DNA of 64,000 bases from Luteimonas aquatica (GCF_022662575.1 NZ_JALBFU010000013.1:1-64000), one strand, 5' to 3'; counted from the first letter of the stretch, positions 25,243 to 36,520 are shown. Numbers and translations are program-made. Notes: generated by a model from the letters alone, not told the origin.

Positions 25243-25842
25243 GTGATCGATCCGGACGGTTACAGGCCCAATGTCGGCATCGTGCTGATGCAGCCCGATG
25301 GCCGCGTCTTCTGGGCGCGCCGCGTGCGGCGCGACGGGTGGCAGTTCCCGCAGGGCGGGATGAACACCGACGAGACGCCGCTGGAGGCCATGTACCGGGA
25401 GTTGCGCGAGGAAACCGGGCTGCTGCCCGAGCACGTGGCCGTGCTCGGCGTGACCCCCGGCTGGCTGCGCTATCGCCTGCCGCAGCGGGCCATCCGCCGC
25501 AACGACCGGGTGATCTGCATCGGCCAGAAGCAGGTCTGGTTCCTGCTGCAGTTCACCGGCGCGGAGAGCGACCTGCGCCTGGACCTGACCGACAAGCCCG
25601 AGTTCGACCACTGGCGTTGGGTCGACTTCTGGTACCCGCTGGAGCACGTGGTGACCTTCAAGCGAGGGGTCTACGCCAGCGCGCTGCGGCACCTGGCGCC
25701 GTTCGCCCGGCAGATCGCCGGCGCCCTGGCCATCCCCAATGCCCAGGTGGAGACGCGGGCGCTCGGTGCCGGCCGGCACCGGCCGCAGCGGGCCCGGCAT
25801 CGCCCGGCCGGCGGCATCAAGTCCGGGCAGGGGCCGGACTAG
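25243..25842 (+). CDS. rppH: RNA pyrophosphohydrolase (Nudix)
   Basis: A 199-aa Nudix hydrolase. It begins [20 protein letters not shown] from a GTG at 25243, exactly the family start, with GGAG ten bases upstream. The Nudix box is [30 protein letters not shown] and [17 protein letters not shown] are the RppH-specific segments. It removes pyrophosphate from the 5' end of mRNA to trigger RNase E decay. The C-terminal 40 residues (basic, Arg/Gly-rich) are longer than in E. coli. The ORF extending back to 25117 runs through non-coding sequence next to the tRNA. Confidence 0.93.
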   Translation: MIDPDGYRPNVGIVLMQPDGRVFWARRVRRDGWQFPQGGMNTDETPLEAMYRELREETGLLPEHVAVLGVTPGWLRYRLPQRAIRRNDRVICIGQKQVWFLLQFTGAESDLRLDLTDKPEFDHWRWVDFWYPLEHVVTFKRGVYASALRHLAPFARQIAGALAIPNAQVETRALGAGRHRPQRARHRPAGGIKSGQGPD

Positions 25843-25886
25843 CCCCGGGTCCCGGCGCCGTCGCGGATACGGCAGCCGTTAAGAAT

Positions 25887-25901
25887 TGACAATCATTCTC
25901 A
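25887..25901. promoter_or_regulatory. Fur box in the bfd promoter
   Basis: TGACAATCATTCTCA matches the Fur 7-1-7 consensus TGATAAT-N-ATTATCA at 12 of 14 positions. It overlaps a TTGACA hexamer at 25886-25891 that could be the -35. Iron-replete Fur would then repress the bacterioferritin-associated ferredoxin gene, as known in other gammaproteobacteria. Confidence 0.75.
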
Positions 25902-25948
25902 TTGGTGGCGGAATGGGCTCCTCCGAACGGCCCGAGGCCCCCGCAACC

Positions 25949-26185
25949 GTGTACGTGTGCATCTGCAACGGCGTGACCGAGCGCGACATCCGCCAGGCGG
26001 CCCAGGCCGGCTGCACGGGCATGCCCGAGCTGACCATGCGCACCGGATGCGGCGCGACCTGCGGCAGCTGCGTGTCGATGGCATGTGCCATTCTCGATGA
26101 GAGCCGCCTCGACGAGGTCCGCGCCGAGAACGGCGCCGCGGGCGGCAACGTGGTCACTTTCCCGCTGGTGCGCAGCGCCGCCTGA
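25949..26185 (+). CDS. bfd: Bacterioferritin-associated ferredoxin
   Basis: A 78-aa [2Fe-2S] protein with the family start [18 protein letters not shown] and the second cysteine cluster in [13 protein letters not shown] docks on bacterioferritin and reduces its mineral core to release iron; bfr lies 113 bp downstream. I chose GTG 25949 because BFD proteins begin exactly at (M)YVCxCN and GAGG precedes it. ATG 25913 would add 12 residues and would overlap the Fur-box promoter. Expression is probably Fur-repressed. The C-terminus after residue 50 is longer than in E. coli. Confidence 0.88.
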   Translation: MYVCICNGVTERDIRQAAQAGCTGMPELTMRTGCGATCGSCVSMACAILDESRLDEVRAENGAAGGNVVTFPLVRSAA

Positions 26186-26298
26186 TCGGCCGCGGCGTCG
26201 ACGCCGCGCGATGCGGTCGATGCACACGATTCGCGTTTCGTCATGGTTTTTTCCATGGCGCTAGAGTGCGCCCCGTCCCGGTATTGCGGAGGTCGGCC

Positions 26299-26769
26299 AT
26301 GAAGGGCGACGCACAAGTCATCAAGTTCCTCAATCAGGCGCTCTACAACGAGCTGACCGCGATCAACCAGTACTTCCTGCACGCCAAGATGCTGAAGAAC
26401 TGGGGCCTGCACGAGCTGGCCAAGCACGAATACGAAGAATCGATCGACGAGATGAAGCACGCCGACAAGCTTGCCGATCGCATCCTGTTCCTGGAGGGGC
26501 TGCCGAACTTCCAGGCGCTGGGCAAGCTGAAGGTGGGCGAGACGCCGCGCGAGATCATGGAGTGCGACCTGGCGCTGGAGATGGAGGCGATCCCGCTGCT
26601 GCGCGAGGCGATCGCCCATTGCGAGAAGGTCAACGACTTCGTCAGCCGCCGCCTGTTCAACGACATCCTCGATTCGGAAGAGGAGCACGTCGACTGGCTG
26701 GAAACTCAGCTCGACCTGATGCAGCGCGTGGGCGAGCAGAACTACCTGCAGCGCAAGATCGAGGACTGA
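26299..26769 (+). CDS. bfr: Bacterioferritin
   Basis: A 156-aa four-helix ferritin-like protein. The ferroxidase ligands are Glu18 ([10 protein letters not shown]), Glu51 and His54 ([13 protein letters not shown]), and Glu127/His130 in the SEEEHVDW helix. Met52 is the haem-binding residue, marking it as a true bacterioferritin rather than a ferritin. It forms a 24-mer that stores iron as a ferric mineral. ATG 26299 has GGAGG at the right distance. It pairs functionally with bfd upstream. Its stop is only 10 bp from that of the convergent kinase gene. Confidence 0.95.
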   Translation: MKGDAQVIKFLNQALYNELTAINQYFLHAKMLKNWGLHELAKHEYEESIDEMKHADKLADRILFLEGLPNFQALGKLKVGETPREIMECDLALEMEAIPLLREAIAHCEKVNDFVSRRLFNDILDSEEEHVDWLETQLDLMQRVGEQNYLQRKIED

Positions 26770-26779
26770 GCGCCCCGCG

Positions 26780-29221
<2,442 letters not shown>

Positions 29222-29226
29222 GCCGC

Positions 29227-31086
29227 TCAGAGGATCGAATGCTGGAAGTCGAAGTCGAGGGAGTCGGCGGCCTGCTGCACCAGGTTGCCCTGGATGTAGT
29301 CCACGCCGCTCACCCACAGCGTCGCCGCCGACTGCGGGTTCTCCACCTGCTGGCCGATCACCTGCAGGCCCAGGCGGTGCGCGTACTCGATCGCCGTGCG
29401 CATCTCGTCGCGCACCGGGGGCTCGTCGAGCTGGCTCGAATAGCGCGCCGACAGTCGCACGAAGCTCAGCGGCAGGCGCGCCAGCAGCGCGTCGGCGTCC
29501 GCGCCGGCGCGGTATTGCCCGATGCACAGCTGCACGCCGGCGATGACCATGGCCGCGCAGAATTCCTGCAGCGCGATGGTGTGGATCAGCGCGTCCTCCA
29601 GGCGCACGTCGAGCACCAGCGAACCGCTGTCGATGCCTTCCTCGTGCACCAGCGCCGTCAGCCAGTCGGCGTAGCCGTCGCGGCCGAGGCTGCGCGCCGA
29701 CTGCGAGACGAACAGGCGCACCGGCCGCTGCTCGCGCCCGCGGCGCCGCAGCACGGCCACGGCGTGCTGCATCACGCGGCGGTCGATCTCGTGCAGCGCG
29801 CCCGCCGCCTCGGCCAGCGGCAGGATCTCGCCGGCGGTGTGCAGCCGTCCGCTGTCGTCGCGTAGGCGCAGCAGGGTCTGGAACTGCGCCTCGCCGCCGC
29901 CGGCCACCGCGATGATCGGCTGGTAGGCCAGCTCGAAGCGGTCGTGCGCCAGCGCCTCCTGCAACAGGCGATGGCCGGCGCTGTCGGTCTCGCGCGCCCT
30001 GGGCGCGGGCAGGTGCGCGGCGATGCCGGCCGGCAGCGCGCGCGCCTCGCGCAGCGCCTGCTCGGCGCCGGCCAGCGCGCTGCTGCCGTCCTCGTACTCG
30101 TGCGGGAGCGGGGTGTAGCCGACCAGCGCGCGCAGGCGCACGGTCTCCCCGGCCAGCGCGATGTCGCGGCGGCCGAGTCCGTCGCGCAGGGCCCGCGCCC
30201 GGTCCAGCTGCGCGGCGGCGCCGGCGTCGTCGCCGAGCAGCAGGAAAGCGTTCTCGTTCAGGCGCGCGATCGGTTGGCCGTCGGCGATCGCGGCCAGGGC
30301 GCGGCCGGCCTCGATCAGCGCCGCTTCCAGGGCGAAGTAGCCGAAACGGTCGCGCAGCGTGGCCACGCCCTCGATCTCGACGAAGTACAGCGCGCCGCGC
30401 GCCCTGGCGTGCACGGCCGCGTCCAGGCGCTGCAGCATCGCCGGGCGGGTGTGCAGGCCGGTATGCGGATGCAGGCCCTCGCCGTCGCGCTGGCGCTGCC
30501 AGGCGCGCGCGCGGCGCACGCGGCTGGCCACCGCGACGATCAGGTGCCGCGGCCGCACCGGCTTGGACAGCACGTCGTCGGCACCGGCCTGCAGCACCTC
30601 CAGTTGCTGGTCCGGATCGGTGTCGCCGGTCAGGATCACCACCGGCATCTGCGAGAACGCCGGATCGGCACGCACCGCGGCGGTGATCTCGATGCCGTTG
30701 GTGCCGGGCATGTGCAGGTCGGTGAGCACCAGTTCCGGGCGGAACTCGCGCAGCGCCGACAGGATCTCGGTGCCCGAGCCGACCACGCGCACGTCCATGC
30801 CGGCGCCGTTGAGGATGCTCTGCGCGAACAGGGCCTGGCTGCGGTCGTCCTCGATCAGCAGGACGCGGTAGGGCGCCTCCTCGTCGGCCCCGGGCGCGGG
30901 CGGCGCGAGCAGGGACGGCGGCGGGCCGGGCTCGGCGGCGCCGGCCGGTGCGTCGGCGGCGGGCAGCTGTGCCGGCGGCGCATCGCCCGCGCCCCAGCGG
31001 TGCCAATACCGGGGCGGCGGGAATTCGGCGCGCGCGGCGGGCGTGCGCTCTGCCTCGGCAGCCGCGGTCGTGGGCGTTGCGTGCAC
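29227..31086 (-). CDS. Response regulator with degenerate GGDEF and EAL domains
   Basis: A 619-aa protein. A Pro/Ala-rich N-terminal 75 residues is followed by an intact receiver (YRVLLIEDDRS, LVLTDLHMPGTNG, KPVR). A GGDEF-like domain has ARLNENAFLLL where GGDEF should be, and an EAL-like domain has FQTLLRL in place of EALLR. It lacks the usual metal-binding acids. It is therefore unlikely to make or cut cyclic-di-GMP and more likely binds it or acts as a protein scaffold, like FimX or Filp-type proteins. The kinase gene lies 5 bp downstream. The start ATG 31086 is followed by a low-complexity segment, so a later start is possible. Confidence 0.88.
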   Translation of the reverse strand: MHATPTTAAAEAERTPAARAEFPPPRYWHRWGAGDAPPAQLPAADAPAGAAEPGPPPSLLAPPAPGADEEAPYRVLLIEDDRSQALFAQSILNGAGMDVRVVGSGTEILSALREFRPELVLTDLHMPGTNGIEITAAVRADPAFSQMPVVILTGDTDPDQQLEVLQAGADDVLSKPVRPRHLIVAVASRVRRARAWQRQRDGEGLHPHTGLHTRPAMLQRLDAAVHARARGALYFVEIEGVATLRDRFGYFALEAALIEAGRALAAIADGQPIARLNENAFLLLGDDAGAAAQLDRARALRDGLGRRDIALAGETVRLRALVGYTPLPHEYEDGSSALAGAEQALREARALPAGIAAHLPAPRARETDSAGHRLLQEALAHDRFELAYQPIIAVAGGGEAQFQTLLRLRDDSGRLHTAGEILPLAEAAGALHEIDRRVMQHAVAVLRRRGREQRPVRLFVSQSARSLGRDGYADWLTALVHEEGIDSGSLVLDVRLEDALIHTIALQEFCAAMVIAGVQLCIGQYRAGADADALLARLPLSFVRLSARYSSQLDEPPVRDEMRTAIEYAHRLGLQVIGQQVENPQSAATLWVSGVDYIQGNLVQQAADSLDFDFQHSIL

Positions 31087-31230
31087 GGTTCCAGCTCCCC
31101 TGGTCGGTGTCGGCGCAATGGATTCCGACAGCCTACAGCATGGCGCCCTACCGGCAGCGTGGAGGCGGTGGCGACTCCGGCGATCCCCCCGGCAATCCCC
31201 GCCCGGAGCGGCCGGGGCCGGGCGGCCCGG

Positions 31231-31824
31231 CTAGGCCCGGGTGCCTTCCAGCGGCGGCCTGGGCGCGCGGCGGAACAGCTTGCGCCACACCCACCACAGC
31301 AGCAGGGCGAAGGACAGGCTGACCGCGACCACGATCGCCAGCGCGATCCACGGGTGCGCGAACGCCAGGGCCAGGCCGCCGACCACCACCGCGTCCTCGG
31401 TGATCGAGGCGGTCCAGTTGCTGACCGGCTCGGGCGAGGTGTTCATCAGCGCGCGCGAGCCGGCCTTGATGACGTGGCTGGTCAGGGCCACGCCGGCGCC
31501 GGTGGCGAGCATGCCGGCGCCCAGCTGGCCGTCCGGCGACAGCGTGGCGGCGGCGAGGAAGGCGCCGGCCGGGACCCGCAACAGGGTGTGCAGCAGGTCC
31601 CAGCCCGAATCCACGCCCGGGATCTTGTCGGCGAAGAACTCCGCCAGCGCCAGCACGCCGGACACGCCCAGCACCCAGGGCGAGGCGGTGACTTCCAGCG
31701 CCTGCGGCAGATCGAGCCAGCCGAAGAAGCCGGCGATACCGATGCCGAACACGGTGAGATAGACGCGGATGCCGGCCAGCCAGGCCAGCAGCACGCCGAT
31801 CGCGAACAGATGGGCTTCCGACAT
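31231..31824 (-). CDS. DUF4126 membrane protein
   Basis: A 197-aa protein with about five hydrophobic segments: HLFAIGVLLAWLAGIRVYLT, VLGVSGVLALAEFFAD, LGAGMLATGAGVALTSHV, VVGGLALAFAHPW and IALAIVVAVSLSFALLLWWV. The conserved FADKIPGVDSGWDLLHTLLR and SHVIKAGSRALMNTSPEP mark the DUF4126 family, found widely as small inner-membrane proteins of unknown function. ATG 31824 is chosen because the frame upstream is non-coding. It is divergent from the gene at 31954. Confidence 0.82.
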   Translation of the reverse strand: MSEAHLFAIGVLLAWLAGIRVYLTVFGIGIAGFFGWLDLPQALEVTASPWVLGVSGVLALAEFFADKIPGVDSGWDLLHTLLRVPAGAFLAAATLSPDGQLGAGMLATGAGVALTSHVIKAGSRALMNTSPEPVSNWTASITEDAVVVGGLALAFAHPWIALAIVVAVSLSFALLLWWVWRKLFRRAPRPPLEGTRA

Positions 31825-31953
31825 CGTGGGTCTCCAGGCCCCCCGGGGCGGCGACGAAAATGCGCGTGCGCAGATTAGCGCAGGCTGAGCGGGGGGAAGG
31901 CGACGGTCCCGCCCAGGTTGACGCCGGCGCGAGCGGCTCGCTATACCGTGCCG

Positions 31954-32721
31954 ATGACCGAAGCTGAACACCCCTCGGCCGACCCGTTGGCGCCCGAGGC
32001 CGCCGCCGTCGCGGCACCCCCGGCCCCGGACCCGGAGCCGCGCCCGAAACGGCGCATGCGGCGCTGGCACTGGACCGCGATCGTGATGCTCGCCCTGCTG
32101 TTCGGGCTCTGGGGCCTCTGGCGGACGCTGGTGCCGGCCGCGGGCGACCCGCGCGCGCGCCTGCGCGAGCAGCAGGCGCAGAACGAGGCTCTGCAGCAGC
32201 AGGTGGCCACGCTGACCCGCTCCGACCAGATCAGCCGCGACGCCAACCGCGACCTGCAGGGCACCCTGGCCGAGCGCGACGAGGAGATTTCCGGCTTGCG
32301 CGCCGACGTGGCCTTCTACGAGCGCTTCGTCGGCGCCACCGGCCAGCGCCGCGGGCTGACCGTGCACGAGCTGCAGCTGCAGCCGCAGAGCGACGTCGCC
32401 TGGCATTTCACCGCCACCCTGACCCAGAACCTCAACCGCGGCGCGGTCAGCAGCGGCCGCGTGGCGCTGTCGGTGGAGGGCACGCGCGAGGGCAAGCTGC
32501 AGCGCCTGGACTGGAGCGACCTGCGCCAGCAGGCGAGCGCACCCGGGGTCGCCTATTCCTTCAAGTATTTCCAGCAGGTCGAGGGCGACATCGTGCTGCC
32601 GGCCGGCTTCCAGCCGATGCGCGTGAGCGTGCGCCTGGAGCCGCAGGGCGGCGCGGCGGTGGAGCAGTCCTTCCCCTGGGCCGAGGCCGCCGCGACCGAG
32701 CGTTCCGCCGCCGGAACTTGA
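31954..32721 (+). CDS. DUF6776-like single-span membrane protein
   Basis: A 255-aa bitopic protein. An acidic, Pro/Ala-rich cytoplasmic N-terminus (residues 1-45) precedes one membrane span ([17 protein letters not shown]). A coiled coil of about residues 70-125 ([17 protein letters not shown]) follows, then a beta-rich periplasmic domain with [20 protein letters not shown] and [11 protein letters not shown]. The pattern is that of a conserved Xanthomonad/Pseudomonad family usually found beside erpA, as here (32 bp gap). Function unknown; the topology suggests an envelope scaffold. Confidence 0.75.
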   Translation: MTEAEHPSADPLAPEAAAVAAPPAPDPEPRPKRRMRRWHWTAIVMLALLFGLWGLWRTLVPAAGDPRARLREQQAQNEALQQQVATLTRSDQISRDANRDLQGTLAERDEEISGLRADVAFYERFVGATGQRRGLTVHELQLQPQSDVAWHFTATLTQNLNRGAVSSGRVALSVEGTREGKLQRLDWSDLRQQASAPGVAYSFKYFQQVEGDIVLPAGFQPMRVSVRLEPQGGAAVEQSFPWAEAAATERSAAGT

Positions 32722-32753
32722 AGGCGGGCCGCCCGCGCCCCATCCTGTCGCAC

Positions 32754-33134
32754 ATGGAATCCACGATCGCCAGCACCGCCGCCGCCCCGGGCTACCAATC
32801 GCTCGAGCGCCCGCTCGAATTCACCGCCGCGGCCGCGGCCAAGGTGCGCGAGCTGATCGCCGAGGAAGGCAACGCGGCGCTGAAGCTGCGCGTGTACATC
32901 CAGGGCGGCGGCTGCTCGGGCTTCCAGTACGGGTTCGAGTTCGACGAGCAGCAGGGTGAGGACGACCTGGCCATCGCCACCGACGGCGTGACCCTGCTGG
33001 TCGATCCGCTCAGCCTGCAGTACCTGATGGGCGCCTCGGTCGACTACGTCGAGAGCCTGCACGGCGCGCAGTTCACCATCCGCAACCCGAACGCGAAGTC
33101 CACCTGCGGCTGCGGGTCCTCGTTCACCGTCTGA
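32754..33134 (+). CDS. erpA: Iron-sulphur cluster insertion protein ErpA
   Basis: A 126-aa A-type carrier. An N-terminal extension of about 20 residues precedes the conserved [20 protein letters not shown]. The three cluster ligands are in [11 protein letters not shown] and the C-terminal STCGCGSSF. The protein hands [2Fe-2S] or [4Fe-4S] clusters to target enzymes such as IspG and IspH. It is expected to be essential for aerobic growth in this group. The start ATG 32754 lacks a strong Shine-Dalgarno. The longer frame to 32718 overlaps the upstream stop. Confidence 0.93.
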   Translation: MESTIASTAAAPGYQSLERPLEFTAAAAAKVRELIAEEGNAALKLRVYIQGGGCSGFQYGFEFDEQQGEDDLAIATDGVTLLVDPLSLQYLMGASVDYVESLHGAQFTIRNPNAKSTCGCGSSFTV

Positions 33135-33209
33135 GCGCGCCTGGGCGCCGGCGCGCCCGCACCCGGACGGCGGAACGGCACAGCACGCAACACAATTCGG
33201 AGGGTCCGC

Positions 33210-33428
33210 GTGGCGCTAGGGGATGTGGCTGATCTCATTTCGACGGTGATCGATCTTGCATCGTCCTGGCGCTTCTTCCTCTGTGCCGCGCTGACCGGCC
33301 TTGCCTGGTACGCGATCCTGCACCTCGTCCCGGACGGGACCGCGCAGTGGGTGCTGTGCGCGATCACCGGCGCTGGCGGCCTTGGCGGCGGCTTCTACTG
33401 GCAGATTCGAGCGGACGACCGCCCTTGA
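33210..33428 (+). CDS. Small membrane protein upstream of nudC
   Basis: A 72-aa protein from a GTG at 33210 with GGAGGG seven bases upstream. Two hydrophobic helices are visible, FFLCAALTGLAWYAILHLV and WVLCAITGAGGLGGGFYWQ, with a short polar loop between. The stop overlaps the nudC start by one base (TGATG), so the two are coupled. I recognise no family. The strong ribosome site and tight overlap support a real gene. Confidence 0.7.
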   Translation: MALGDVADLISTVIDLASSWRFFLCAALTGLAWYAILHLVPDGTAQWVLCAITGAGGLGGGFYWQIRADDRP

Positions 33429-34345
33429 TGACGTCCTCCAGCCAATCCTATGCCTTCGTCGAAGGCGCGCTTGACCGCGTCGAACACCTGCGCCGCGACA
33501 CCGAGGCCCTGGCCGGGTTGTGGCCACGCGCGCGGCTGTTGCTCGTGGACGGCGAAGGCCGCGCCATCGCGGACGCCGAAGGCGGCATGCCCGCCCTGCA
33601 CGGTGCCGATGCCGGTGGCGTGGACGCCGCACGCGGCCTGTTCCTGGGCCTGGCGGGCGAGCAGGCCTGGTTCGCGTTGCCGGCCGAGGAGATCGCCGAC
33701 CCGTTCCCGCAGCGGGTGGACCTGCGCACCGCCGCGGCCACCTGGCCGGCGCCGGCCGCCACCGCCTTCGCCCAGGCGCGCGCGCTGCTGCACTGGCGCG
33801 CCCGGCACCGCCATTGCGGCGCCTGCGGCGCGGCGCTCGATTTCCTGCAGGCCGGCTGGCTCGGCCATTGCCCGCAGTGCGGGCTGGACCACTATCCGCG
33901 CACCGATCCGGCGGTGATCGTCGCCGTCACCGACGGCGAGCGCCTGCTGCTCGGGCGCCAGGCCGGCTGGCCGCCGCGGCGCTATTCCACGCTCGCCGGC
34001 TTCGTCGAGCCGGGCGAATCGCTGGAGCAGACGGTGATGCGCGAGGTCTTCGAGGAGAGCCGGGTGCGCGTGCGCCGCTGCCGCTACCTGGCCTCGCAGC
34101 CCTGGCCGTTCCCGTCCTCGCTGATGCTGGGGTTCCTGGCCGAGGCCGAGCCGGACGAGCCGGCGGTGGACGACGAGCTGGAGGATGCGCGCTGGTTCGG
34201 CTTCGCCGAGATCGACGAGGCCCTGCGCGCGGCCGGCGGTCCGCGGGAAGCGCGCGAGCAGGCGCCCCTGCTGCTGTCGCCGTCGATCTCGATTTCGCGC
34301 TGGCTGATCGGCCACTGGCACGCGCAGATGCTGGCCCGCCGCTGA
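33428..34345 (+). CDS. nudC: NAD+ diphosphatase / mRNA de-NADding enzyme
   Basis: A 305-aa Nudix protein with the NudC layout: an N-terminal domain, a zinc ribbon (CGACG...CPQCG at about residues 133-157), the Nudix box GFVEPGESLEQTVMREVFEES, and the NADH-pyrophosphatase signature SQPWPFPSSLMLGF just after it. It cleaves NAD(H) and removes NAD caps from RNA. The N-terminal domain is diverged, as usual. It starts within the stop of the preceding small ORF. Confidence 0.93.
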   Translation: MTSSSQSYAFVEGALDRVEHLRRDTEALAGLWPRARLLLVDGEGRAIADAEGGMPALHGADAGGVDAARGLFLGLAGEQAWFALPAEEIADPFPQRVDLRTAAATWPAPAATAFAQARALLHWRARHRHCGACGAALDFLQAGWLGHCPQCGLDHYPRTDPAVIVAVTDGERLLLGRQAGWPPRRYSTLAGFVEPGESLEQTVMREVFEESRVRVRRCRYLASQPWPFPSSLMLGFLAEAEPDEPAVDDELEDARWFGFAEIDEALRAAGGPREAREQAPLLLSPSISISRWLIGHWHAQMLARR

Positions 34346-34396
34346 CCGGGCGGCCGGGCGCTGCCCGCGGTCACGCCCGTGGATTAAACTCCGGGG

Positions 34397-35314
34397 ATGT
34401 TCGTCACACTCATCGCCGCCGTCGTCACCCTCGCACTGGGCCATCTCGCGCCGTCGCTGGCGCCCGCGGTGCGCCACTACGGCTGGTATCACGCCTGGAC
34501 GCGGTGGCTGGACGCGAAATTCCCGCAGGAGAGCTTCTGGCGCGGCCGCTACGGCATCGTGCTGGCGCTGCTGCCGGCGCTGCTGCTGGTGCTGTTCTTC
34601 CAGCTGGCGCTCGCCGACGGCGCGGTGCTGGGGCTGGCGGGCATCCTGTTCGGCATCGCCGTGCTGTTCTACGCCTGGGGGCCGGCGGACCTGGACCGCG
34701 AGGTCGAGGCGATCACGGAAGCGCGCGATCCGGTGGCGCGCCACAACGCCGCCTCGCACCTGTGGCCGCCGGGCGAGCCGGTCTCGCTCGATGGCGGGGC
34801 GCTGGTGGGCGCGGTGTTCCGCAACGCCCAGCGCCGCTGGTTCGGCGTGCTGTTCTGGTTCATCCTGCTCGGCCCGGTGGGCGCGCTGCTGTACCGCCTG
34901 ACGGCGATCACCGCCGAGGGCGACGGCACCCACGTGCTGCCGTCTGAGACCGTGGCCGGGGCGCGCGTGCTGCTGGCCATCCTCGACTGGCCGGTGGCGC
35001 AGCTGATGACGCTGGCGATGGCGCTGGTCGGCAATTTCGATTCGGTGTTCGGCGCCTGGAAGGAAGCCGGCGGGGCCTCGTTCGCGCTCGACGGCGAATT
35101 CCTTGCCGCCGCGGCGCGCGCCAGCGTGAAGAGCGAGCTGGCCGAGGAAGCCGCCGACGAGACCGAGTCCGGCGTGGCGGCCACCTCCTCGGCGCTGGTC
35201 GCCAGCGCGCCGGAGCTGCCGGAACTGCGCGACGCAATGAGCCTGGTATGGCGCATCCTGCTGGTATGGCTGGCGGTGCTGGCCCTGTTCGTGATCGCGG
35301 GATGGGTGAGCTGA
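34397..35314 (+). CDS. ampE: AmpE-like inner-membrane protein (CobD/CbiB fold)
   Basis: A 305-aa polytopic membrane protein. It starts MFVTLIAAVVTLALGHLAP and has spans around residues 1-20, 52-95, 150-170, 200-225 and 285-303. Conserved cytoplasmic stretches include WLDAKFPQESFWRGRYG and HNAASHLWPPGEPVS, with the strongly conserved EAVFRNAQRRWFGVLFWF-type segment of AmpE. AmpE is linked in enterobacteria to beta-lactamase induction with AmpD, but no ampD is adjacent here, so that role is from family knowledge only. An acidic insert (ELAEEAADETESG) lies before the last span. Confidence 0.85.
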   Translation: MFVTLIAAVVTLALGHLAPSLAPAVRHYGWYHAWTRWLDAKFPQESFWRGRYGIVLALLPALLLVLFFQLALADGAVLGLAGILFGIAVLFYAWGPADLDREVEAITEARDPVARHNAASHLWPPGEPVSLDGGALVGAVFRNAQRRWFGVLFWFILLGPVGALLYRLTAITAEGDGTHVLPSETVAGARVLLAILDWPVAQLMTLAMALVGNFDSVFGAWKEAGGASFALDGEFLAAAARASVKSELAEEAADETESGVAATSSALVASAPELPELRDAMSLVWRILLVWLAVLALFVIAGWVS

Positions 35315-35319
35315 AGCGC

Positions 35320-35563
35320 GCTTTGCGCGGCATGCCGCGCAGCTTCAGCGAACGCCCGGCCATGGATGGCCGGGCCGGACGATCCGAAGCCGATATTCGC
35401 CGCCAGGGATGGCAACGCCTAATTGACAGAATTGGGAAACACCCTTTGCACGGGTGAGCCAAGACGTGCTTTGCGCGGCATTGCCGCGCAGTCTTAGCGA
35501 ACGCCCGGCCATGGAAGGCCGGGCCGGACGATCCGAAGTCGATAGTGTTTCGCCAGGGATGGC
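35320..35563. repeat. Two copies of a hairpin-rich dispersed repeat
   Basis: Units at about 35320-35413 and 35466-35563 share CGCTTTGCGCGGCAT.GCCGCGC, then GCGAACGCCCGGCC-ATGG-AGGCCGGGCCGG and ATCCGAAG.CGATA, ending CGCCAGGGATGGC. Each contains two palindromic hairpins: GCGCGGCATGCCGCGC and a GCCCGGCC/GGCCGGGC stem. The second hairpin motif recurs near 42212 and at 47471-47493 and 47590-47613. The units follow ampE and may act as terminators or RNA-stability elements. Confidence 0.7.
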
Positions 35564-35618
35564 GGCGCGAAGTTCGCGGAACCGACGCTTCTGCCCTTCG
35601 AGTCAGCTAAAGAAACCC

Positions 35619-35700
35619 GTCATTCCTGCGAAAGCAGGAATCCAGTGCCTTCGCTTTCCCGCACATCAAGTCGCTGGATTCCTGCTTTCGCAGGAATGAC
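35619..35700. repeat. 82-bp palindromic element with 27-bp perfect inverted ends
   Basis: The left arm, GTCATTCCTGCGAAAGCAGG..., at 35619-35645 is the exact reverse complement of the arm at 35674-35700. Within each arm ATTCCTGC-GAAA-GCAGGAAT is itself a hairpin. This is a well-known type of intergenic proteobacterial repeat (ATTCCCGCGAAAGCGGGAAT-like), probably a non-autonomous mobile or REP-type unit. No gene lies between 35315 and 35738. Confidence 0.85.
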
Positions 35701-35738
35701 AGGACATGGGCCCGCAGCCAGCAGGCAAAACCGGGCCA

Positions 35739-36149
35739 TCACCCCGGCGCCAGCAACGTGAACGGCCACCACGGCAGATTGCGCGCGATCCAGTAGGCCG
35801 GCAGCAACACCAGCCACAGCCTCGGCTCGGCGAGCAGCGCCACCCCCGGACGCAGCCAGCGCGGCTGCCAGCCGAGCTTCCACGCGGCCAGCAGCGGCGC
35901 CAGCATCAGCAGCGCCGTCGCCAGCGGGTTCATGGAGAAGGCGCGCGCGAGGTCGCCGTGCACCAGCGCGTGCAGGGCGCGGGTGATGCCGCAACCCACG
36001 CACCAGTAGCCGGTGAGCGCATGGAACACGCACGGCGGAAACAGCCCGGGCACGTTCGGATCGAAATTCCGCAGCACCCAGACGCCGACGGCGGCGGTTG
36101 TGGCCGCCGCCGTCGCCAGGCTGAGCTGCAGGGCCCGCGATGCGGTCAC
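35739..36149 (-). CDS. DUF2752 membrane protein
   Basis: A 136-aa protein with the DUF2752 hallmark FPPCVFHALTGYWCVGCGITRALHALVHGDL between two membrane helices (TAAATTAAVGVWVLRNF and PLATALLMLAPLLAAWKLG) and a third near the end. The invariant CxGCG-x-TRA suggests a metal or structural cysteine pair. The start is GTG 36149, overlapping the stop of the CD225 gene by four bases. The two families are often neighbours. Function unknown. Confidence 0.83.
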   Translation of the reverse strand: MTASRALQLSLATAAATTAAVGVWVLRNFDPNVPGLFPPCVFHALTGYWCVGCGITRALHALVHGDLARAFSMNPLATALLMLAPLLAAWKLGWQPRWLRPGVALLAEPRLWLVLLPAYWIARNLPWWPFTLLAPG

Positions 36150-36520
36150 TGCTGCTGCATGGACTGCATCTGCTGGATCCACTGCTGGTACGCGGCCGGT
36201 CCGCCGGTCATGTAGAAGTAGACGTTGATCAGCAGGCCGATGATCGCCAGCGCGGTGGCGACCCAGGCCCAGGTCTTGGCGTTCTTCGAGGCGCGCTTGG
36301 CGCCTTCCAGGTCGCCGCGCTGCAGCAGGCCGTTGACCTTGGAGGAGAAGACGATGCCGACGATGCCGATCAGGCCGAGCGGGCAGCACAGGCAGGCGCC
36401 CAGCACCGTCGCGATGATCGACCAGGCCAGGTAGTTCGGCACGCTGCCCGGCGGCAGCGACGGCGTGTCGCCGAAGGACTGCCCGGGAGCGGGCGGAGGT
36501 GAAGGCGGCAGGGTGCTCAT
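36146..36520 (-). CDS. CD225/dispanin family membrane protein
   Basis: A 124-aa protein. A Pro-rich cytoplasmic N-terminus (residues 1-27) precedes the CD225 core NYLAWSIIATVLGACLCCPLGLIGIVGIVFSSKVN with its CCP motif, a helical loop DLEGAKRASKNAKTWAWV and a second span ALAIIGLLINVYFYM. A Gln-rich tail follows. The fold is shared with interferon-induced transmembrane proteins; bacterial members have unknown roles. It is coupled by overlap to the DUF2752 gene downstream. Confidence 0.85.
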   Translation of the reverse strand: MSTLPPSPPPAPGQSFGDTPSLPPGSVPNYLAWSIIATVLGACLCCPLGLIGIVGIVFSSKVNGLLQRGDLEGAKRASKNAKTWAWVATALAIIGLLINVYFYMTGGPAAYQQWIQQMQSMQQQ

